A stretch of 64,000 bases of DNA. Source: Micrasema longulum (taxonomy: Eukaryota; Arthropoda; Insecta; Trichoptera; Brachycentridae). The stretch covers positions 372,001 to 436,000 of the forward strand of contig JAGVSM010004011.1 of NCBI GenBank assembly GCA_022494885.1, written 5' to 3'. Under the pieces are notes generated by a model. It saw only the letters and a list, made by a program, of their open reading frames with translations, had not been told where the DNA came from and made no database searches. A program made the position numbers and the translations under genes. Shown here piece by piece: positions 53,320 to 64,000 of this stretch. The stretch's first letter is position 1; each line of letters opens with the position of its first letter.

Positions 53320-53575
53320 CTGGGCTTGGACAAACTGTTTATCTCACGTGAAGTATTCCTCTCGTGTGAAGTATTGAAGTATTTCTGGCCTCTGGCGACC
53401 CCCCGGGCCCTGCCTTATCTTGTCACCGGGAGTGCCTCGCGCACTCGTCTCCTCACCTCCTCACCTCTTCACCCCCTCACCTCCTCACCCGCTAACCGCG
53501 TCACCGCCTCGCCTCACCCCTCGAGGTCTCGGAATATCAAGCAAGTGGTTCCGTGTTGCGTGAGATGACCCGACT
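53320..53575. repeat. CCTCACC-rich minisatellite-like patch
   Basis: An island much richer in C and G than its surroundings, with CTCCTCACCTC, CTTCACCCC and CTCACCTCCTCACCC repeating irregularly at 53,448-53,525. The open frame 53,326-53,568 spans it and its Ser/Thr/Pro-rich translation reflects the repeat, so I do not call a gene. Confidence 0.5.
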
Positions 53576-54099
53576 TCAAATTATGCTCAAGTTTATCTAC
53601 CTAAATTACAGCCAATAAACCCAAAACGTAAAGTTTATCACATTTTATATATCACCATCAAATTCAGCCTTTTTATTCAAAAATCTATGTAGCATGAATC
53701 TAAAAAGTCGAAAATCAGATTTAGTTTTTTTTACACTCTCTTATGAATCGTCTATTGTAAATTAACCCTTATTGGTGGCTCTGACGTTACATGAGTCTAC
53801 ATAAATTACAAGACTTGATATATCTCTCTTATTAAAAATAATAAAGTCGTATTTTGCCATAACAGGCATAAATTATATGATTAATTTTAGAAATTATATT
53901 GGTGTATGTTGTAATATTCATAATTTGCTTGGCGCCACAGACAATAACCATCGCAGGTTTGTGAAGACATTTTTTGGACAAGCGTTTCTAATGTTTGAAT
54001 TAAATTTTGTTCATCGATTCTTCCCGACTTACCGTGGCAATACATGTATTTAATTTTTGTTTTTAAATACCTTTTTTTCAAAATACACATGTTGTTCAT
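53576..54099. other. Unassigned stretch
   Basis: AT-rich. The minus frame 53,887-54,165 runs into the SINE head and is chance. Confidence 0.35.
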
Positions 54100-54216
54100 T
54101 CGGCCTCGTGGGGTAATGGTCAGCGCGTTTGCCAACCATGTGAGAGGTCTCGGGTTCGATTCCAATGCAGTATCCTATGCACCATTAGGTGCAGAAAGGG
54201 AATGATGATGATTTTG
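54100..54216 (+). mobile_element. tRNA-derived SINE, copy 3
   Basis: The A box TGGGGTAATGGTCAGCGCG (54,109-54,127) and B box GGGTTCGATTCC (54,152-54,163) are near consensus for polymerase III internal promoters. They are followed at once by AATGCAGTATCCTATGCACC, the body shared with 26,420-26,460. It ends in AATGATGATGATTTT. Lacks a paired acceptor stem, so not a tRNA. Confidence 0.68.
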
Positions 54217-54559
54217 CTTAATGAAACAAGAAGTTACCAGTACCGTCTAGAAAGATATTTTTTAGACCCTGTTTCTTGAGTCACGACACATAGAAATTTT
54301 TTTTTAAACAATATTTCGAGTTTGACCAAAGGGGTCTTTATGAATATATTTTTGTACGCTATTATTTTATTGCCCATGTTTGTCTTTGCTACATAATTTT
54401 ATGATATTTTTATTCAGTTTCTTCTACATGTTTATCTTCATTTAATTGTTGTAATTAATTTTGGCCGTATAGATAATAAATAAATATATACTAACAAAAA
54501 AATATTAATATGAAAAATAAAAAAGCAGCTAAACAATCTAAATTCAGATAGCTAGATTT

Positions 54560-54805
54560 GATGTAAGAAAGGAACGGCGAAAGATCGGCTAAAAAGATTT
54601 ACAATGTGAATGCTGATGGATACAGAAAATTAAAAAGAACGAATGATAACATCACCAAATCAAACAAATAATTAAAGATAAACATGCCAAAAGTCTAAGA
54701 ATCGACGCGCGTGTATGAGAAGGTGTATGAATATAGAGTAAACAAGGTATATAAGTGATATGGTATTCTATCCTATCTGCCTACCCATACAGAATAAACG
54801 GCGTA
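54560..54805 (+). mobile_element. LINE family with (GTT)n tail: plus-strand copy 5
   Basis: The 3' end TCCTATCTGCCTACCCATAC, CGGCGTAATGGTACG, TTTTTGTTTTG is the sense version of the CAACAACAAACCATCAC ends elsewhere. Upstream codons are frame-shifted and resemble the DGxR-rich C-terminus of 48.9-49.2 kb. Degraded. Confidence 0.55.
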
Positions 54806-55514
54806 ATGGTACGTTTTTGTTTTGTTTGAGATATATAAATAACAATATATGAAAAATAAAATGAAGAACAGTAAAAAATAAATTATAATTATAAAATAAT
54901 AAAAACATTTAGGTTCTTGAAGACAGCATTATATTCGTGAAACGTCTTTAGCTGACTTCTTCCGATTCTTAAGTCACTCATTCTTTGTTCTATTGGGAAT
55001 TTATTTTTGGAAGAGTTAGAAATCTCTCGAGGTAACAATTAGCGATTTCTTAAGAGAACGTAGCTAACGTCTTCTGCGAAAAGCTCGGTTGAAAAACTCT
55101 GAAAGTACCAACGTAAACTTGATTCTAAAATAGACTTCACCAGTAAAGTAAAGGTCTAGTTACACGTTTATTTACTGCTAAGGCCACGCTACATTTCTCC
55201 GTTTACTTAACAGCCAATTACCGGAGCGGCTTTCAAAATGGTGGCGGTAAAAATGCTCTTCATTGAACGTGATACGATCGTTTCACGAATGTGTGTAGGT
55301 AATTTTTAAATTTATTTATATTAATGGGATAATAAAATATTATAAATATTTCAACAGTCATTATGATGTGGGCTTCTAAACCTTGTATTTTATGCAAACC
55401 GTATGCGTCGTGTTTCATGACGCGAATTTACAATTTTAGGTCTGTACACAATACAGATTTTTAAACTTTTATAGAGAACGCTTTTGAGAAGAAAATTTCG
55501 GTAAATAAATTTAC
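54806..55514. other. Unassigned stretch
   Basis: No recognisable element. 55,160-55,300 is less AT-rich (GCGGCTTTCAAAATGGTGGC) without a long frame. Confidence 0.35.
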
Positions 55515-56195
55515 AGGGTATTTATTTATTTATTATATATACGGCCTAAGCCAATTACAACAGTTAAATGAAGAAACATAAATGCAAGAAACTGCACAAA
55601 AAGAACATAAAACTATTTAGCAAAGACAAATAAGGGCAAAACAATAATTGTACATAATATATTCATAAAAACGAAAGATCTAAGGCTTCAAGCTAAACCA
55701 TGCCAATCCAACTCCATCCCACACTGTTTAGTCGCGAAGAGATCTACGAAAACCCGGAAGATCTATCCCAAAGAATTCCAAGTCGTGTGATGAATTGACT
55801 GATCTACACATTCTGGACATTGGGGCATAAAAACCAAAGTTGCCCTTAGAAGATTTTATAAATAGCAGATTTTGACTTCTGGTGACACGGTTGGGAACAT
55901 GAAAAGAAATTGATTGCAACAGAGATGGGACATCATTTAAAGCATTAAGTATTTTGAAAATGCATATAAGGTCCATCTCAGTTCTACGTCTCTCCAATGA
56001 AGACAGATTAAGAGATTGCTCTATTTCAAAATAGGAATAATAACCCCTTTGTAATCCGAGCAACCATGCCACTTTTCTTAGAAAACGGTGTTGGACAGAC
56101 TCGATATGGTCAATATGAGTCCTGTAGAATGGAAACCAAATAGGAGAAGCGTATTCTAGATGGGGTCGAACTAGTGAGCAATAAAGAGTTTTGAT
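55515..56195 (-). pseudogene. LINE (Jockey/CR1-like) C-terminal region, long open frame
   Basis: The minus strand is open from about 56,193 to 55,728 without stops, about 155 codons: TIKTLYCSLVRPHLEYASPI, WFPFYRTHIDHIESVQHRFL, RKVAWLLGLQRGYYSYFEIE, QSLNLSSLERRRTEMDLICI, FKILNALNDVPSLLQSISFH, NRVTRSQNLLFI, FGFYAPMSRMCRSVNSSHDL. The frame therefore starts upstream of the Met at 56,072 and is cut by 5' truncation. The 3' UTR ends in an AATAAATAAATAAATA tail at 55,520-55,535. Same group as 18 kb and 19.8 kb. RT active site absent. Confidence 0.82.
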
Positions 56196-56299
56196 GGTAT
56201 TAATAATTATATATGTGTTAAACTGTTTTCGAGTTTTTAAAATTTAAAATATACTTCAACTAATTTTTGTTATTTGTTTATATATTTATAAATTTATTT

Positions 56300-56457
56300 T
56301 TTTTTGCACTAAAACAGGCCAGGAGGTCTAATTACATCACAGAACACCCAGGCTAGAGAAAAATCCCGTTTGAATTTTCGTGTTCTCACCGGGAATTGAA
56401 CCCGGAACCTTCCATCCGTGAGTCAAGCATCTTGACCACTACACCACAGAGGTCGCC
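56300..56457 (-). mobile_element. tRNA-derived SINE, copy 4 (different head)
   Basis: Read in reverse from 56,457: GGCGACCTCTGTGGTGTAGT (A box), TGCTTGACTCACGG, and a perfect T-arm CCGGG-TTCAATT-CCCGG (56,389-56,405). The body is GAATTCAAACGGG-like with TAGACCTCCTGGCCTGTTTT and ends in an A-rich run. The acceptor stem does not pair, so a SINE or tRNA-like retroposon rather than a tRNA gene. Confidence 0.65.
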
Positions 56458-56529
56458 AATATTTAAAAAATATTTTGATAGTTCTAGTCGGTTATTGAAT
56501 ATTTACTCAGTAAAAACCAAATACCGCCT

Positions 56530-57000
56530 ATAGAACGCCTGCGTAACACATATTGTCCTCTACAGATGCGAATCGCGGAACTTCGCTAGGGTCCATAAAA
56601 TCAAAATACTGAGTTATAACATTAGGTGCCTCAGAATAATCTTGCGTGTGCGGTAGTTTGACTTTGTAAAGAATGGGGTAATGAACGGACGCAGCAAACT
56701 CCGGCACAAATGTCATCAAGCGGAGGCGATATGGTTGGCTGAGCCATATACTCCGGATGCCTCCTGAGAGCCTTAACCACGCTTGCCTACTTTACGAGGC
56801 ATCAGGCTCTCGACGTCCTGGACGTCCGCTGCTGACTGTACATCGGCAGTTTATGTTAGAACTACGAGACGTGAACCTGATTTGGGAGAACGCACAGGAT
56901 CTGGCAGCCGTTAAAAATGCACTGGGGCTCTTTGTGGAGACCAAATGCTCTAACTAGGGAGCGGATCTGGAATGAGTAACGAGTGATGGAATTCTTATTG
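56530..57000 (+). pseudogene. LINE 3' end, GSRRxGRP family, copy 5
   Basis: The plus strand reads IRCLRIILRVRxFDFVKNGV-like sequence with breaks, then MPPESLNHACLLYEASGSRR, PGRPLLTVHRQFMLELRDVN and LIWENAQDLAAVKNALGLFV, ETKCSN, stop (56,955). This is the longest copy of the family and shows the sequence upstream of GSRRPGRP (RMPPESL..ACLLYEA). The minus frames here are shadows. No RT catalytic residues. Confidence 0.75.
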
Positions 57001-57084
57001 TTTCCTTCTTGTAAATTTTGTTGGCGATTTATAAATTGAAATCCTGAAATTGATTGACATGTAACCATATTATAAAATTGATTT

Positions 57085-57235
57085 AAACCGGGTTGTGGTC
57101 GCGGACTAGCGGATCAGGAGGTCTAAGGTTCGAACTCGAAGTACCAAAAGTTAATTCACGTTTTCTAATAGTGAGTTTTTAAAACTCGTTGAAATGCGCT
57201 CAATTCATTCAAGAGATATTTAAATGCAAAAAATG
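57085..57235 (+). mobile_element. tRNA-derived SINE, GGGTTGTGGTC family, copy 1
   Basis: The head CCGGGTTGTGGTCGCGGACT and B box GGTTCGAACTC (57,128-57,138) are followed by the body ACGTTTTCTAATAGTGAGTT, AAACTCGTTGAAAT. The same body occurs at 58,335-58,375. Confidence 0.68.
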
Positions 57236-57545
57236 CAATTTACATTCCTAATTTTCTTCATTCATCCTCCACCACTCCTCACTCTACTTTCTTTCCCTTT
57301 CCTCCCCCTATCTACTAGTTTTGTCGCCTTTTCTTGTATTTTAATTTTTAGGAATAACCTTGTTTCAATTACTTTTTACTGTATTTTTTATAAAGTGTAA
57401 AAACTGTCGCTTTATTTATTAAGTGAATGCATGTTATTGGATGGCAGGCCCTACTATCTATATATTTTTTTCTTTATTAATATTCTATGTATGTTCAACC
57501 AACATATCTGTTTGTATTCTAAACAAATAAAATAAAATAAATAAT
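57236..57545 (+). other. T-rich stretch ending in an AAATA tail, possible LINE 3' UTR
   Basis: Pyrimidine-rich sequence (CTTTCCCTTTCCTCCCCC) and a final AAACAAATAAAATAAAATAA tail suggest a plus-strand LINE 3' UTR, but no coding end is recognisable. Confidence 0.4.
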
Positions 57546-58246
57546 ACATATTTTTTATCGTTAATCAACTAATTTATTTTTAGAATTTCATCTACATGGG
57601 TGATTATGTTATCATTTTTTATTTAATACATATTAAAAAATATATATTGAATCCATTAAAAATGCTTTAAAAAAGCACGCTACCACCAGAAACTTGCATA
57701 ATACAAGACAAAATTATTTGTTTGTGTTATTTGTATCTATTGAACTGAATTGAATTTTTTTATTAGTTTGGTTTTTATTTTTGTATTTTCGTATACCAAG
57801 CTAAAGCGTAAATAATTACACCATCTGAAACTAAATAGCTTAATCGTTTTTCAATTTCCTGTAAGAGTTGTTAGGTCCGTAGTCCGTAATGAGAGGTAGT
57901 TATACAATCTACGTGTTATACGCCTTTATTTAGCAAAGTGAGTTGGATAAGATAAGCAGAAAAACTTGTGAGAAATAATTCACTTAGAAGAACTAAGTAA
58001 CATGGCAATCTTGTACATGGCAAAGAATGTTTTTCATGTATTTTTTGTTTTACATTTAACAACATGTGTCTAATGAAATATCTTAAGGATTATTTATGAA
58101 TATCGCTTCTGAGCGATGGTTATAGCGCATGTCCGAAATTGCTATTTTTCAGAGAAACTAGGTTCACACGAGTACAATACAATAAACAAGACAATATTGT
58201 CTTGTCCCAGCTCCGTGAATAGCCACGACCGTGGAGGACGGAATAG
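57546..58246. other. Unassigned stretch
   Basis: AT-rich with no recognisable element. The open frame starting 58,116 runs into the SINE head at 58,247 and is chance. Confidence 0.35.
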
Positions 58247-58446
58247 ATCGGGTTGTGGTCCTGTGGCTAGTGTCTCGGACTCACGGACCAAAGGTCTGTG
58301 GTTCGAATCCCACTCTACCCCAACTTGATTCCATTTTCTAATAGTGAGTTATTTACAACTCGTTGAAAATGGCCCTCAAAATTAAATATTTGGGTAAATC
58401 ATAAGAACGCAAATATTTCTTTTTTATAAAAAAAAAAAAAAAAAAA
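58247..58446 (+). mobile_element. tRNA-derived SINE, GGGTTGTGGTC family, copy 2 with poly-A
   Basis: The A box TGTGGCTAGTGTCTCGG (58,262-58,278) and perfect B box GGTTCGAATCC (58,300-58,310) are in tRNA spacing. The body TTTTCTAATAGTGAGTT, ACAACTCGTTGAAA is shared with copy 1. It ends in about 19-20 A at 58,428-58,446. Complete structure (head, body, A tail) suggests a fairly recent insertion. Confidence 0.78.
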
Positions 58447-58844
58447 CATTGGGACAATTAAATTAGGTCGTAGTTTACACGTGGAACTCTGCGAAAATGA
58501 ACAAAATACGACGTGCGTTATGAGCGAGTTCGCAAAAAAAAATTGTTTCGTTTATTCCAAGACGTATTATAATAAGCAAGTGGCTATCGTCCAACTGTCC
58601 TGTGCGTGAGCGTTTTCACAAGGATAATGCGGCCGAGCGCGGTAGTGGGCATAATATTTTATCCTGCGGAGAAAGTCTGTTCGTCTATCTCAGTAACAAT
58701 TTTTCAATTTTTCGGCACATTGTCCTGTCCTTCGGATTACCGGCCTTAAGTGTCACCTGGGGGCTTTCTTGTGCTCCAGACTGTAATAACGTTTCCTATC
58801 ACTGTCGACATAAAGGGGATTTTTTTTGGTTAAAGTAATTTATT

Positions 58845-59235
58845 TATTTATTTATTCATAGTTACAATACAAGAGCATCAAATAATTTAACTTGCGAACA
58901 ACCTAGGACCAACAGAAAAAGAAACAGGTTTTTGTATACAGCAATAATTTTTTACAATTCACTTTCTAATGATCTAAAAAATAAACAAAATAAATACGTA
59001 CTTAAAAAACACCTAAATAAAACAGTTCTTACAGCCCGTGTGACGAGTGATATGTGATGTTATTTTATTTAATTTTTATTTAAACTATTGTGTTATTATA
59101 TATAATATCCCCTCATACCAGCACTTTTGCTGAATGGGAATATTTCGTACTGATAAAATGTAATATGTAAAGTTTTGTATTTTGTAGTAGTTTTGTAGTA
59201 TTTTGTCATAAATAAATCTAAAAATCTATTTTACT
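58845..59235 (+). pseudogene. LINE C-terminal remnant, NTRASNNLTCEQPR family, copy 2
   Basis: Plus strand, one frame: NTRASNNLTCEQPRTNRKR, NRFLYTAIIFYNSLSNDLKN, KQNKYVLKKHLNKTVLTARV, TSDM, stop at about 59,057. A 3' UTR with CCCCTCATACCAGCACTTTT and an ATAAATAAATC end at 59,210 follows. It matches the minus copy at 24,516-24,960. The coding end is preceded by TTATTTATTTATTCAT at 58,842, probably another element's tail. Confidence 0.74.
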
Positions 59236-59239
59236 CTTA

Positions 59240-59450
59240 CAAATTATAAACAATAATTAAAATAATGTGACCTCACTGGGATAATCCGTGCCGAGGACAC
59301 TAAACAACATACTTTTTTGAAATGTTTGTACATTTGAGAATAAACAAAGAAGACTAACTTAATCAACAGAGATAATAACAAATATTCAGACTGTTTTAAA
59401 AACTAGGAATATTTGTACATTATTTTTATTACAAAACGCACAATGAACTG
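59240..59450 (-). mobile_element. LINE 3' UTR, GTGTCCTCGGCACGG family, copy 4
   Basis: In reverse: AACTTAGTTAGTC-like start, TTTGTTTATTCTCAAATGTA-like, GTGTCCTCGGCACGGATTAT, CCCAGTGAGGTCACATTATT. Plus-strand landmarks are AATGTGACCTCACTGGGATA and CGTGCCGAGGACACTAAAC. Coding end absent. Confidence 0.68.
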
Positions 59451-61309
59451 GGTGATGGATTTATTTTATTTATACTTCCCCTTGTCCCTACCTTGTAGAC
59501 GATAAGGGGAGGGGGTTTAGAGTGACAGTGAAAGGGATATTAAAAGTTGTAAATGTAAGTATTTTTTTGCGCTTTTTCTTACTGAATTTGGTTAGTAGAG
59601 GAAGAAATATAATCAATTCGTAATGAAAAAAAATAATGCTTGCTTGTATGAGTGAATCCAAAGAAAGACATCTAGTCTTTGCAGCGGATTCGGGTATGTG
59701 GTGGATGCTTTCAATGTCCTTTGAATTACTGTTTACACGAGGACAATAGGTTAGAGCTGCTGTGACGGTACAACATTGTATTGTCCTCGTGTGAAAGTTA
59801 CTTTAGCATGCATAAACGTTCCTGGATAGATTTTCTAATAGCACGATTAACGATTTATTTCTCAAAATATTCGTGTGGCCTTCCAAGCAAAAATTTCAAT
59901 GTTTTACATTTTTACTCAAAAATATTATAAATAATTTTCAAAATTAATTTTTTTAGTCTTTCTTTACACATAATAAATAAATATTTTTTATCCACAGGAA
60001 TCAATTTATTTCTTCATCGATATGTTAAACCTACCTTTAAGTATACTCGTAGTAATAAAAATAGATTACTACTACCCAATGCAAAGTTAGTATTATAACA
60101 AAGAGATTAGTACGTCTTTAAATAGTACCCAGACAAAAAGTATTGTTTTTATTAAAAAATTTAATATTTATTAAAACCAAAATTAAACAATACACGTAAA
60201 GTAACAACAAATAACTGGACCCATTACGGGTTTCACATAAGAACAATAATATTTAAAAAAAAACATAACACATAGTTCACTAAACGAAAATAGGATGGGA
60301 AAAAAGGAAGGAAAAGAGAATGGAAAATAAGGAAGATGAAAGAAAAGAAAAAAAAATATATAAAAATTCTATATACCTTGCTTTTACATTATTTTTTTAT
60401 ATGTTATTTTCGTTCTTATCACATACCTAAATATTAAAATTTTAGGGCCATTTACTGGCAAAAAGCTTTAACTCTCAAATCCCTGTTTTGAGAAATCAAG
60501 CATTTAAGTTTTGTTGCAATTTTACTCTTTTATATCATATTTAAATATAGTAAGATGTTAAGTGCTCATTTAAGAATATTTTTTTAAATTTTTCCGTTTC
60601 TTAATTTTATTTTAAGTAAATATTGAATTATTTAAAGCTTTTAGTCTGAATAAAGTACCTGAGTGAAGTGAATTTTGCCAATTTGTCGAGCGTGAAAAAC
60701 TTTATAAAACTGCATTATTAAGTCAAATCCGCATATTTTCAAGTTAACGTTTTTTGCCAGTATACCCACAATATTATAACGTAATATATGCACCGTTTAT
60801 ATGATATAACGTAATATTGTAATGTTTGTCAGATTTTAAAAATATTATTAACCACACCGAAATAATAAAATATTGCTGCTTAAAACTAGGAACACTCGAG
60901 ATACTTAACGTTTTTATTAGATTTAAATTTTCTTGTCTGGGCGAGTTTATACAATTATTCAGCGAAGTATCACAAAGAACGACCCAAGTTTCTCTCTAAG
61001 TCCTGAGAGTATTTACTCTGTTAAAACTCACAGGAAGTTTCCATGAAGCGTCCAGAGACTGCAGAATATCAGAAAATCCATTTCCTCTTATATATTCCTC
61101 ACGGAGTAACTCCGCTAAGAACACGATAGGTTAGTGTGTCAAGGAAAAAGTACCGAATGAGGAAGGACCTTTATTCTGCAAGGACTTTTATTTTATTTTA
61201 CTTGACTAACAAAGTGGACTCGAGGCGAACAAAGGACATTGTTTAAACAGCGATTAGCTACTTTATGTGGCCGGCTACGCTCTTAAAATAGAATTTAGAA
61301 ATAAACATA
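59451..61309. other. Unassigned stretch
   Basis: 60,140-60,360 is purine-rich (GGAAGGAAAAGAGAATGGAA) and may be a reversed LINE 3' UTR. 60,900-61,250 is less AT-rich. No supported gene; no long frames. Confidence 0.35.
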
Positions 61310-61560
61310 GTTACACAGCTTATTCATTTCTTAAACGCTCTTTCAACCACTACAAGAAGTTCTTAAAGCTGTACTGCCTCTTCTCCTTCTTTTTTCCTTC
61401 CTATCACCCGCTCTCTCCTTTTGTTTTAAATTTTTGTATAAAATTATACTTGTAATTTTCTCAAACTGAATGGTTTGGGTAGGTAGGAAGAAATGGCCTT
61501 AAGGCTATATTCCCGCCCTTATATGTACATCAATTGTATATGTACATAAAAATAATAATA
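61310..61560 (+). mobile_element. LINE 3' end (GGTAGGAAG 3' UTR family)
   Basis: Final codons SFLKRSFNHYKKFLKLYCL, then the pyrimidine tract CTCCTTCTTTTTTCCTTCC, and the 3' UTR TGGTTTGGGTAGGTAGGAAG, AAATGGCCTTAAGGCTATAT, TCCCGCCCTTATATGTACAT. The UTR is related to 37,258-37,330 and to 17,155-17,230 in reverse. Confidence 0.66.
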
Positions 61561-62924
61561 CTGCCGTGCAGAGCCTAAACCGCCATAACTCACATTTTTA
61601 GTTTTTGAGGTATTTATTGATTCGTAACCAGCATTTAATTAGCTATAATTATATCCAACTCTTTTTTCTACGATAACTGAAAGGTTGTAAATTAAATACT
61701 TAAACATGAAGTAGCATCAAGTTTTAAGCCCATAAATGATTAAAATACTAACTGAAATGCGGTTTAAAAAAAAAAATTGCTAGATTATGCTTAATATTTT
61801 TATTTACAAAAATAAACGCCAAGTGTTTTATCTTTTTTTTTAAAAAAAATAATGTTTCCTTTAATTTAAAATACTTATACTTAAAAGACTATCTGCTATC
61901 AATCTTCTCAAAAAATCAACTAAAATGCAGTAAACATTATCAAACACTGAAATTTAGGCTGTAATAATGACTAAAAGTAGCTTTTTTAATACTGCATTTT
62001 AAATAGTTTTAGGCAACATTTTGTCAGCTTTGAATGTTTTATTTTTCTATTTTTCTAATGACGTAGATGACACTTTTTAAATTCAATTTTGATTGTCAAT
62101 ATTATAGCATTATTATGAAATTTAAAAAATTGAAGATTGTATCAATATTGCGATATACTTGTTTGTAATTTTTTTGGGTTTTTCCCGAAAGTGGATTTTT
62201 TTAATTACGCCGGTTTAGGGCTTGCGTGGCAGTATAGTAAACAGTAGTTATATTGTGTTCACAGCAGAATAATGGGTAAGTTATGGAGTATCTGAATTGT
62301 TTTTAGGTAATGTGCATAAGGTAGGTTTTCGATCCGTAATACGAGTATGTATATATAGCATTTTTCATATAACCTGATAAAAAACATTAAATATTATGCC
62401 GTTTTTTTTTAAATGCACATACGATAATAAACTTTGAAAAAGATGCAAAATAAAATATCGTTTGAATGCGATACGATTTTATGCTTCGTTAAAGACGTAA
62501 AGTAAGATACACTACAAATGGCATATAATGTTTCACATCAGGGTTAATTAAAAATAATACTGTATGTGTAACATGCAATAATTATTACGATAATTACTAT
62601 CATACAAACGATGTTTCTAATCATAAAAAGCACTGACGATAATATACTTTTTTGTTCTGAATAAAATAGCAAATATGAAATATTAATGATAAAATTTAAT
62701 AAATTTAACATAATTTATCATCAAGTAGGTTTTTGCTGTCTTTCATACGAATCCATATTTTAGTTAATATATTATGAATCTGTTGTTGGAGTTTCTATTG
62801 TTCGTAGTAGAGATTAAGTTTAAAAGGCTTAATCACATTTCTTTAATAAGGTTTATTCTTCGCATAAGCCGGATTTATTTTAATAAAAAAGCTTTTTAAA
62901 AACAAAAAGATGGTTGGTCTAGTC
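61561..62924. other. Unassigned AT-rich stretch
   Basis: No recognisable gene or repeat; stops are dense in all frames. Confidence 0.35.
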
Positions 62925-63010
62925 CAGAGGTCGGCAGGAGCGGCTCGCGAGCCGCATGCGGCTCTTTGTCTAGATGTTTGCGGCTCTTCGCTTTCTTCGG
63001 ACACAAACTC
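62925..63010 (+). mobile_element. hAT-type transposon end
   Basis: Begins CAGAGGTCGGCAGGAGCGGC, followed by TCGCGAGCCGCATGCGGCTC and TTTG. This is the characteristic hAT terminus with a GAGCCGCATGCGGCTC palindrome. Preceded by GTCTAGTC, which could be the 8 bp target. The other end and any transposase were not found. GC-rich against an AT-rich background. Confidence 0.7.
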
Positions 63011-63159
63011 CAATTTCACCTTATCTCAAGCAACCTTATAACTTAGATAGACCCGCCAAACAAACTTCGACTCGTACGGCATACTCTCTACCACCCTTTA
63101 GCCCGTCCGCAAATGACCACACTCGAAAGAGAAAAATCTAATTTAATTTCTTAGCACAA

Positions 63160-63770
63160 GTAGACGGCTATAAAACAACTGTCCAAAGCAGAATCAATAA
63201 TATTTGATACATGGATTAGTTTGCCTGACACATATGATACGTTAAAAAACTTGCTTATGTTCGCAGTTTGCTCGAGTATGCCTCTTCTGTTTGGTCTCCA
63301 AAATATGTCACACATAAAGAAAAGTTCGAGAAAAATCAATGGACATTTCTTAGACATCTTAACTGGAGATGCAGGAATACCGATCTCAATTATATGTCTT
63401 CCTGCAAAAAGCACCACTTGCTTACTTTAGAAGATCGCCGTCTACTATTAGACATGGGGGTGCTTCATGACATACTCAGTGGACGCCTTGATAGTCTGGC
63501 TCTTATGTCGGAGATATCATTAAATGTCCCCGGCTACCGCACCCGTCACACGTCGAGCTCTCTATTTCATGTGCCAGCAGTTCGTACGAACTATGCCCTG
63601 AACTCTCCACTTATACGGTTTGCTCGTGAATATAATTTGAACTTTCCCCTTATTGATCCATTTGATTGTAAAAAAAATAACATTTAAAATGCGCGTCTTA
63701 AAACATACTTTTTTGTCTTATACTTAGTTTCAATAATAAAGTCTTATTTTATCTTATTTTATTTTATTTT
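63160..63770 (+). pseudogene. LINE C-terminal remnant (LEYASSVWSPKY type)
   Basis: Frame 63,268-63,687 reads MLEYASSVWSPKYVTHKEKF, EKNQWTFLRHLNWRCRNTDL, HHLLTLEDRRLLLDMGVLHD, ILSGRLDSLALMSEISLNVP, GYRTRHTSSSLFHVPAVRTN, YALNSPLIRFAREYN, stop. Upstream TLKNLLMFAVCS is frame-shifted. This is the C-terminal region of a Jockey/CR1-like LINE. The 3' end AATAAAGTCTTATTTTATC leads into a (TTTTA)n tail at 63,742-63,777. The minus frame 63,151-63,417 is a shadow. Confidence 0.8.
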
Positions 63771-63789
63771 ATTTTATCTCTAATTCTTA

Positions 63790-64000
63790 ATATTTTATAT
63801 ATATATATATATTTTCGACACTTGACGCTTGTGCAATATTTACACACATGTTCACACTCATTCCAATATAACACCCACTCACCCACCTCCTCACTCGCTT
63901 ACACTCACACAAACACACTAGTATGTATTGTACGTGTATTTAATGTATTTCTGTGGATATCTGTCATTGGTTTTATTCTCTGTATATTTTATTTGTTATA
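63790..64000 (+). repeat. (TA)n tract and CACTCA-rich segment
   Basis: (AT)n at about 63,797-63,812 and a CACACTCATTCC / CACCCACTCACCCACC-rich segment at 63,840-63,925, like the CA-rich part of 14,103-14,205. Possibly the 3' UTR of a related LINE cut by the window end. Confidence 0.45.

Noticed and set aside
53326..53568. 80-codon frame in a GC-rich island as a host exon
   Set aside because: Translation is dominated by a CCTCACC-type simple repeat, with no recognisable domain or splice context.
54100..54165. Possible tRNA gene from near-consensus A and B boxes
   Set aside because: No pairing acceptor stem, and the sequence runs directly into a dispersed SINE body seen elsewhere.
56385..56457. 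Possible tRNA gene with a perfect T-arm on the minus strand
   Set aside because: The 5' GGCGACC has no complementary 3' strand after the T-arm, and a retroposon body with an A-rich end follows.
1..64000. CRISPR arrays, bacterial operons or phage-like gene clusters
   Set aside because: No regularly spaced direct repeats with unique spacers and no closely packed gene runs were seen. All evidence points to animal nuclear DNA.

Overview
This is a strongly AT-rich, gene-poor stretch of animal nuclear DNA, most likely from an insect and probably a moth or butterfly. The taxon is an inference from the repeats: a Helitron 3' end with a GTCCG hairpin and CTAG terminus, LINE 3' UTRs with GGTTGGTTGGAAGAAATTGC, an RTE LINE with a (GAA)n tail, a Penelope GIY-YIG fragment, and piggyBac, hAT and mariner remnants. 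I found no convincing host protein gene, rRNA or functional tRNA gene, CRISPR array or operon. Almost every open frame with recognisable content is a decayed piece of a mobile element, usually the C-terminal end of a non-LTR reverse transcriptase, as expected from 5'-truncated LINE insertions.

Layout. 0-9 kb: a Helitron interrupted by AT-rich sequence, an asymmetric foldback element, a tRNA-derived SINE, a hAT remnant, an RTE LINE inserted in a second foldback copy, and a three-level nest (foldback inside a piggyBac-type MITE inside a LINE). 9-15 kb: elements with long terminal inverted repeats, one carrying a 456 bp insertion, then LINE 3' ends and a second piggyBac-type MITE. 15-25 kb: many LINE C-termini, an unidentified coding-like stretch at 20.6-21.2 kb, and a head-to-head Penelope fragment. 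25-38 kb: LINE fragments, including one with RNase H and a zinc-knuckle-like motif; a perfect five-unit heat-shock-element motif at 28.89 kb; a LINE-in-LINE insertion with target duplication; and a short complete Helitron. 38-50 kb: foldback and inverted-repeat elements, a 1.55 kb TTAA-bounded piggyBac-like unit, and a mariner pseudogene that ends the section. 50-64 kb: a MITE, a degenerate tandem array broken by later insertions, a very long palindrome, several tRNA-derived SINEs, more LINE ends and a hAT end.

Nothing here works together as a pathway. The relations are of insertion order, readable from target-site duplications and interrupted inverted repeats. I do not see a convincing new defence or metabolic system. 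The items most worth checking are the asymmetric foldback family, the nested insertions, the heat-shock-element motif and the unidentified open frames at 20.6-21.2 kb. All family assignments come from reading translations and motifs by eye; no database search was run.
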